Below, in pieces: positions 20,376 through 22,004 of a DNA stretch of 22,004 nt. The number at the start of each line of letters is the position of its first letter. The stretch's first letter is position 1. Origin of the DNA: Beroe ovata (Eukaryota; Ctenophora; Nuda; Beroida; Beroidae); NCBI GenBank assembly GCA_946803715.1, contig CAMPET010000153.1, positions 143,043 through 165,046 of the forward strand, given 5' to 3'. Both the position numbers and the translations under genes were made by a program. Under the pieces are notes generated by a model, which was not told the origin of the DNA, searched no databases, and saw nothing but the letters and a program-made list of their open reading frames with translations.

Positions 20376-22004
20376 ATGTCTGAAGCAGACGCCCTCGTCC
20401 TCAATTACCTCACAACAGTCTCAGATAAGCTAGCCAAACAGTTCTCAAAGAAGAGACCTTCTCCGGTGCCATGGACTGGGCCTGACCTTGTGAAGCTGAT
20501 AGAATTCTACCGGAAACAGTAAGTTGTAGGCCCATGTGAATTTATTTTATTCCAACTCTTGATGTAACAGTAAAGTTCTGCAATTTTCTTTGAATAAAAT
20601 TTTCCCGTGGGAAATTTAATCGCAGACGCCACAAGATCATTCCACATATTTTTTGGTACATAGTTGCATAGTAGTTCATCTTCCTTTCAATAATGAATAA
20701 ACCCAGCCAGAATTTTCAGCTACTCAATCAACAATTGTTTGTCTTAGCAATCTTCGGGAATTTGATTGATGAGTTTTACCTCATATGAATAAGAGTATCG
20801 CACGGTCCTATATTACTATGAAATTTTGAACCCAGTCTTCATGGTTTATGCATGAAGCGAAAATCAGTTATCAGCGCTATACTCAAGATGTATCTCCCCT
20901 TATCAGCTGTAATGAAGAGACACCCGTTGCTGTGGTTACGACAGTTGAACCCCCTGCAGCCGAGGTTAATGGGGAGGAGGGGAAGAGGGGAAAGAAGAGG
21001 AAAGTCAGTGAGATGACAGAGGAGGAAACTGCTGTAGGGAAGGAGGGGAGTGGAGAACAGACGGGCGCAGAAAGTGAGTTGTTCTGAGAGAGGGGTTACG
21101 CCGGGATTTCCGTGTTCTAACTGTACATCAATCTCGATAACAAGTATACAACGTGTATTAACTACTATATCTCGACGACTTTTCCAGAAAAGAAGAAGAA
21201 GAAAAAGAAGAAGAAAGGTGCGAAAGTTGAGAATGGATTGACCGCTTCTCCTGACGTAGTAGAAGTTATTCAAGTTGCAGGTTAGTGATGGTCTGTTTGA
21301 GCAGCATTTGTTGTCACTTTGACGTGCATTTTCTTGAATCTAGAGAGGAAGTTGAATGTCCGGTGTTTATTATAATTTTAGTGATGGATGATGATCGGTG
21401 ATGTTTGACGATGGATGATGTTTGACAATGGATGATGTTTGACGATGGATGATGTTTGACAATGGATGATGTTTGACAATGCGTGATGTCATTATCGCCT
21501 CCACAGATGAAAAGCAAGAGACAGTTGAGACTCCCGTTACCGAGGAGAATGGTAAAGGTGAGGTGGAAGAAGGCAAAACAGAGGAGGATAAACCGACAGA
21601 AAATGGGAACACGGGAGTTGGTGGACTTGTGTCCGCGGGTCAAGAAGAACAGCACGAAGCTGAAGGGGAGGAGACAAAGAAGAAAGTCAAGAAGTCGAAG
21701 TGTGAGTTCTGAATTTGATTCCCGTTGTCATTTTGTTTTCACAGAAAACCTGTTCTCAAACTCACGAAATGCTATCAGCTATGAACGAAATCCCAAATTC
21801 TTCGGTGTTTTCAAAAGTAATCCAGCCCACCCCCCCCCCACCGAGATTATATTTCAGTGAAACGCCAGAATAACTCATTTAGAAGAGTCAAGGAAGAGGA
21901 TGTTGAGATTAAGAAGGAAGAATTGGCCGATAACACATTCGAGGCTAAAGGGGTAAGTTCTCTGGATGGATTGGGAAACGATATGAGCTTTATCATGAGA
22001 CACC
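20376..22004 (+). CDS. NOLC1: NOLC1/Nopp140 nucleolar phosphoprotein homologue (3' end outside the window)
   Basis: Clear exons are 20376-20518, 20907-21073, 21188-21280, 21507-21699 and a last one ending at 21952 (donor GGG|GTAAGT). The N-terminus (ALVLNYLTTVSDKLAKQFSK ... DLVKLIEFYRKQ) matches the LisH-like region of NOLC1. The middle is acidic and Lys-rich with KR-type nuclear signals, a run of ten Lys, and repeated EE / KK blocks. The last exon has NSFRRVKEEDVEI and ADNTFEAKG, matching the conserved SRP40 C-terminal domain (TPFRRVREEEIEV, ADNSFDAK). Nopp140 binds snoRNPs and shuttles between nucleolus and Cajal bodies. The start of the last exon is uncertain. The acceptor at 21857 needs phase 1, but exon 4 ends in phase 2. 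A 7-nt microexon (21745-21751) followed by the acceptor at 21868 would restore phase. Confidence 0.8.
21403..21487. repeat. 17-bp tandem repeat, five copies, in NOLC1 intron 3
   Basis: GTTTGACAATGGATGAT alternates with GTTTGACGATGGATGAT in five contiguous units, with a less regular GATGGATGATG lead-in from about 21381. The array ends 19 nt before the exon 4 boundary. Confidence 0.95.

Noticed and set aside
20839-21273. 144-codon minus-strand frame with hydrophobic stretches
   Set aside because: It is antisense to NOLC1 exons 2 and 3; the FLLLFLLLLF-type segment is the reverse of the Lys-rich codons.
21314-21655. 113-codon minus-strand frame rich in HHPSSNIIHCQTSSIV repeats
   Set aside because: The repeated peptide is only the 17-bp intronic tandem repeat read backwards; the rest is antisense to the NOLC1 exon.

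Overview
The window is nuclear DNA from an animal. Protein-coding genes are split by short GT-AG introns of about 50-400 nt. One gene matches amnionless, a family I know only from metazoans. An orphan first exon matches striated-type myosin II. Gene density is high: about ten genes or gene pieces in 22 kb, most only about 300-400 nt apart. This fits a compact invertebrate genome rather than a vertebrate. I cannot name the species; a ctenophore, hydrozoan or sponge is possible but untested. There are two single N bases (2534, 10768), both beside microsatellites. They may be sequencing ambiguities or collapsed gaps. All exon models below were spliced by hand from reading frame, splice sites, intron phase and remembered family sequence; no alignment was run.

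Layout. 1-1412 is a probable transposable element with 17-bp inverted ends. 1413-2279 holds no gene I can see. 2280-2447 (+) is a first coding exon of a myosin II heavy chain, cut off from the rest of its gene by a (TC)n tract and an N. 2908-4285 (-) is the N-terminal part of an amnionless homologue. 4286-5979 is repeat-rich DNA: an inverted-repeat pair, a 90-bp MITE with a 9-bp target-site duplication, and two GC-rich foldback structures.

From 5980 to the end, seven genes follow head-to-tail on the + strand: WRAP73 (12 exons), POMP (3), DNAJC21 (11), MRPL53 (3), the ATP synthase c-subunit ATP5MC (2), COA7 (5) and a NOLC1/Nopp140 homologue (5 or more, running off the end). The six spacers are 298, 380, 339, 392, 337 and 310 nt. 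Several start codons sit 1-4 nt behind a 3' splice-acceptor-like YAG after a pyrimidine-rich or T-rich stretch. No AATAAA was seen in any spacer. This suggests either a polycistronic unit resolved by spliced-leader trans-splicing, or a run of genes with 5'-UTR introns. The products are mostly housekeeping: proteasome assembly, 60S and nucleolar ribosome biogenesis, mitochondrial ribosome, ATP synthase and complex IV assembly. This is the gene content typical of operons in trans-splicing animals.

Nested on the opposite strand inside the single ATP5MC intron is a two-exon gene (16286-16907, -). It encodes a predicted secreted protein of 135 aa with ten cysteines and has a good TATA box upstream. 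I do not recognise its family. It and the candidate operon are the two most interesting features.
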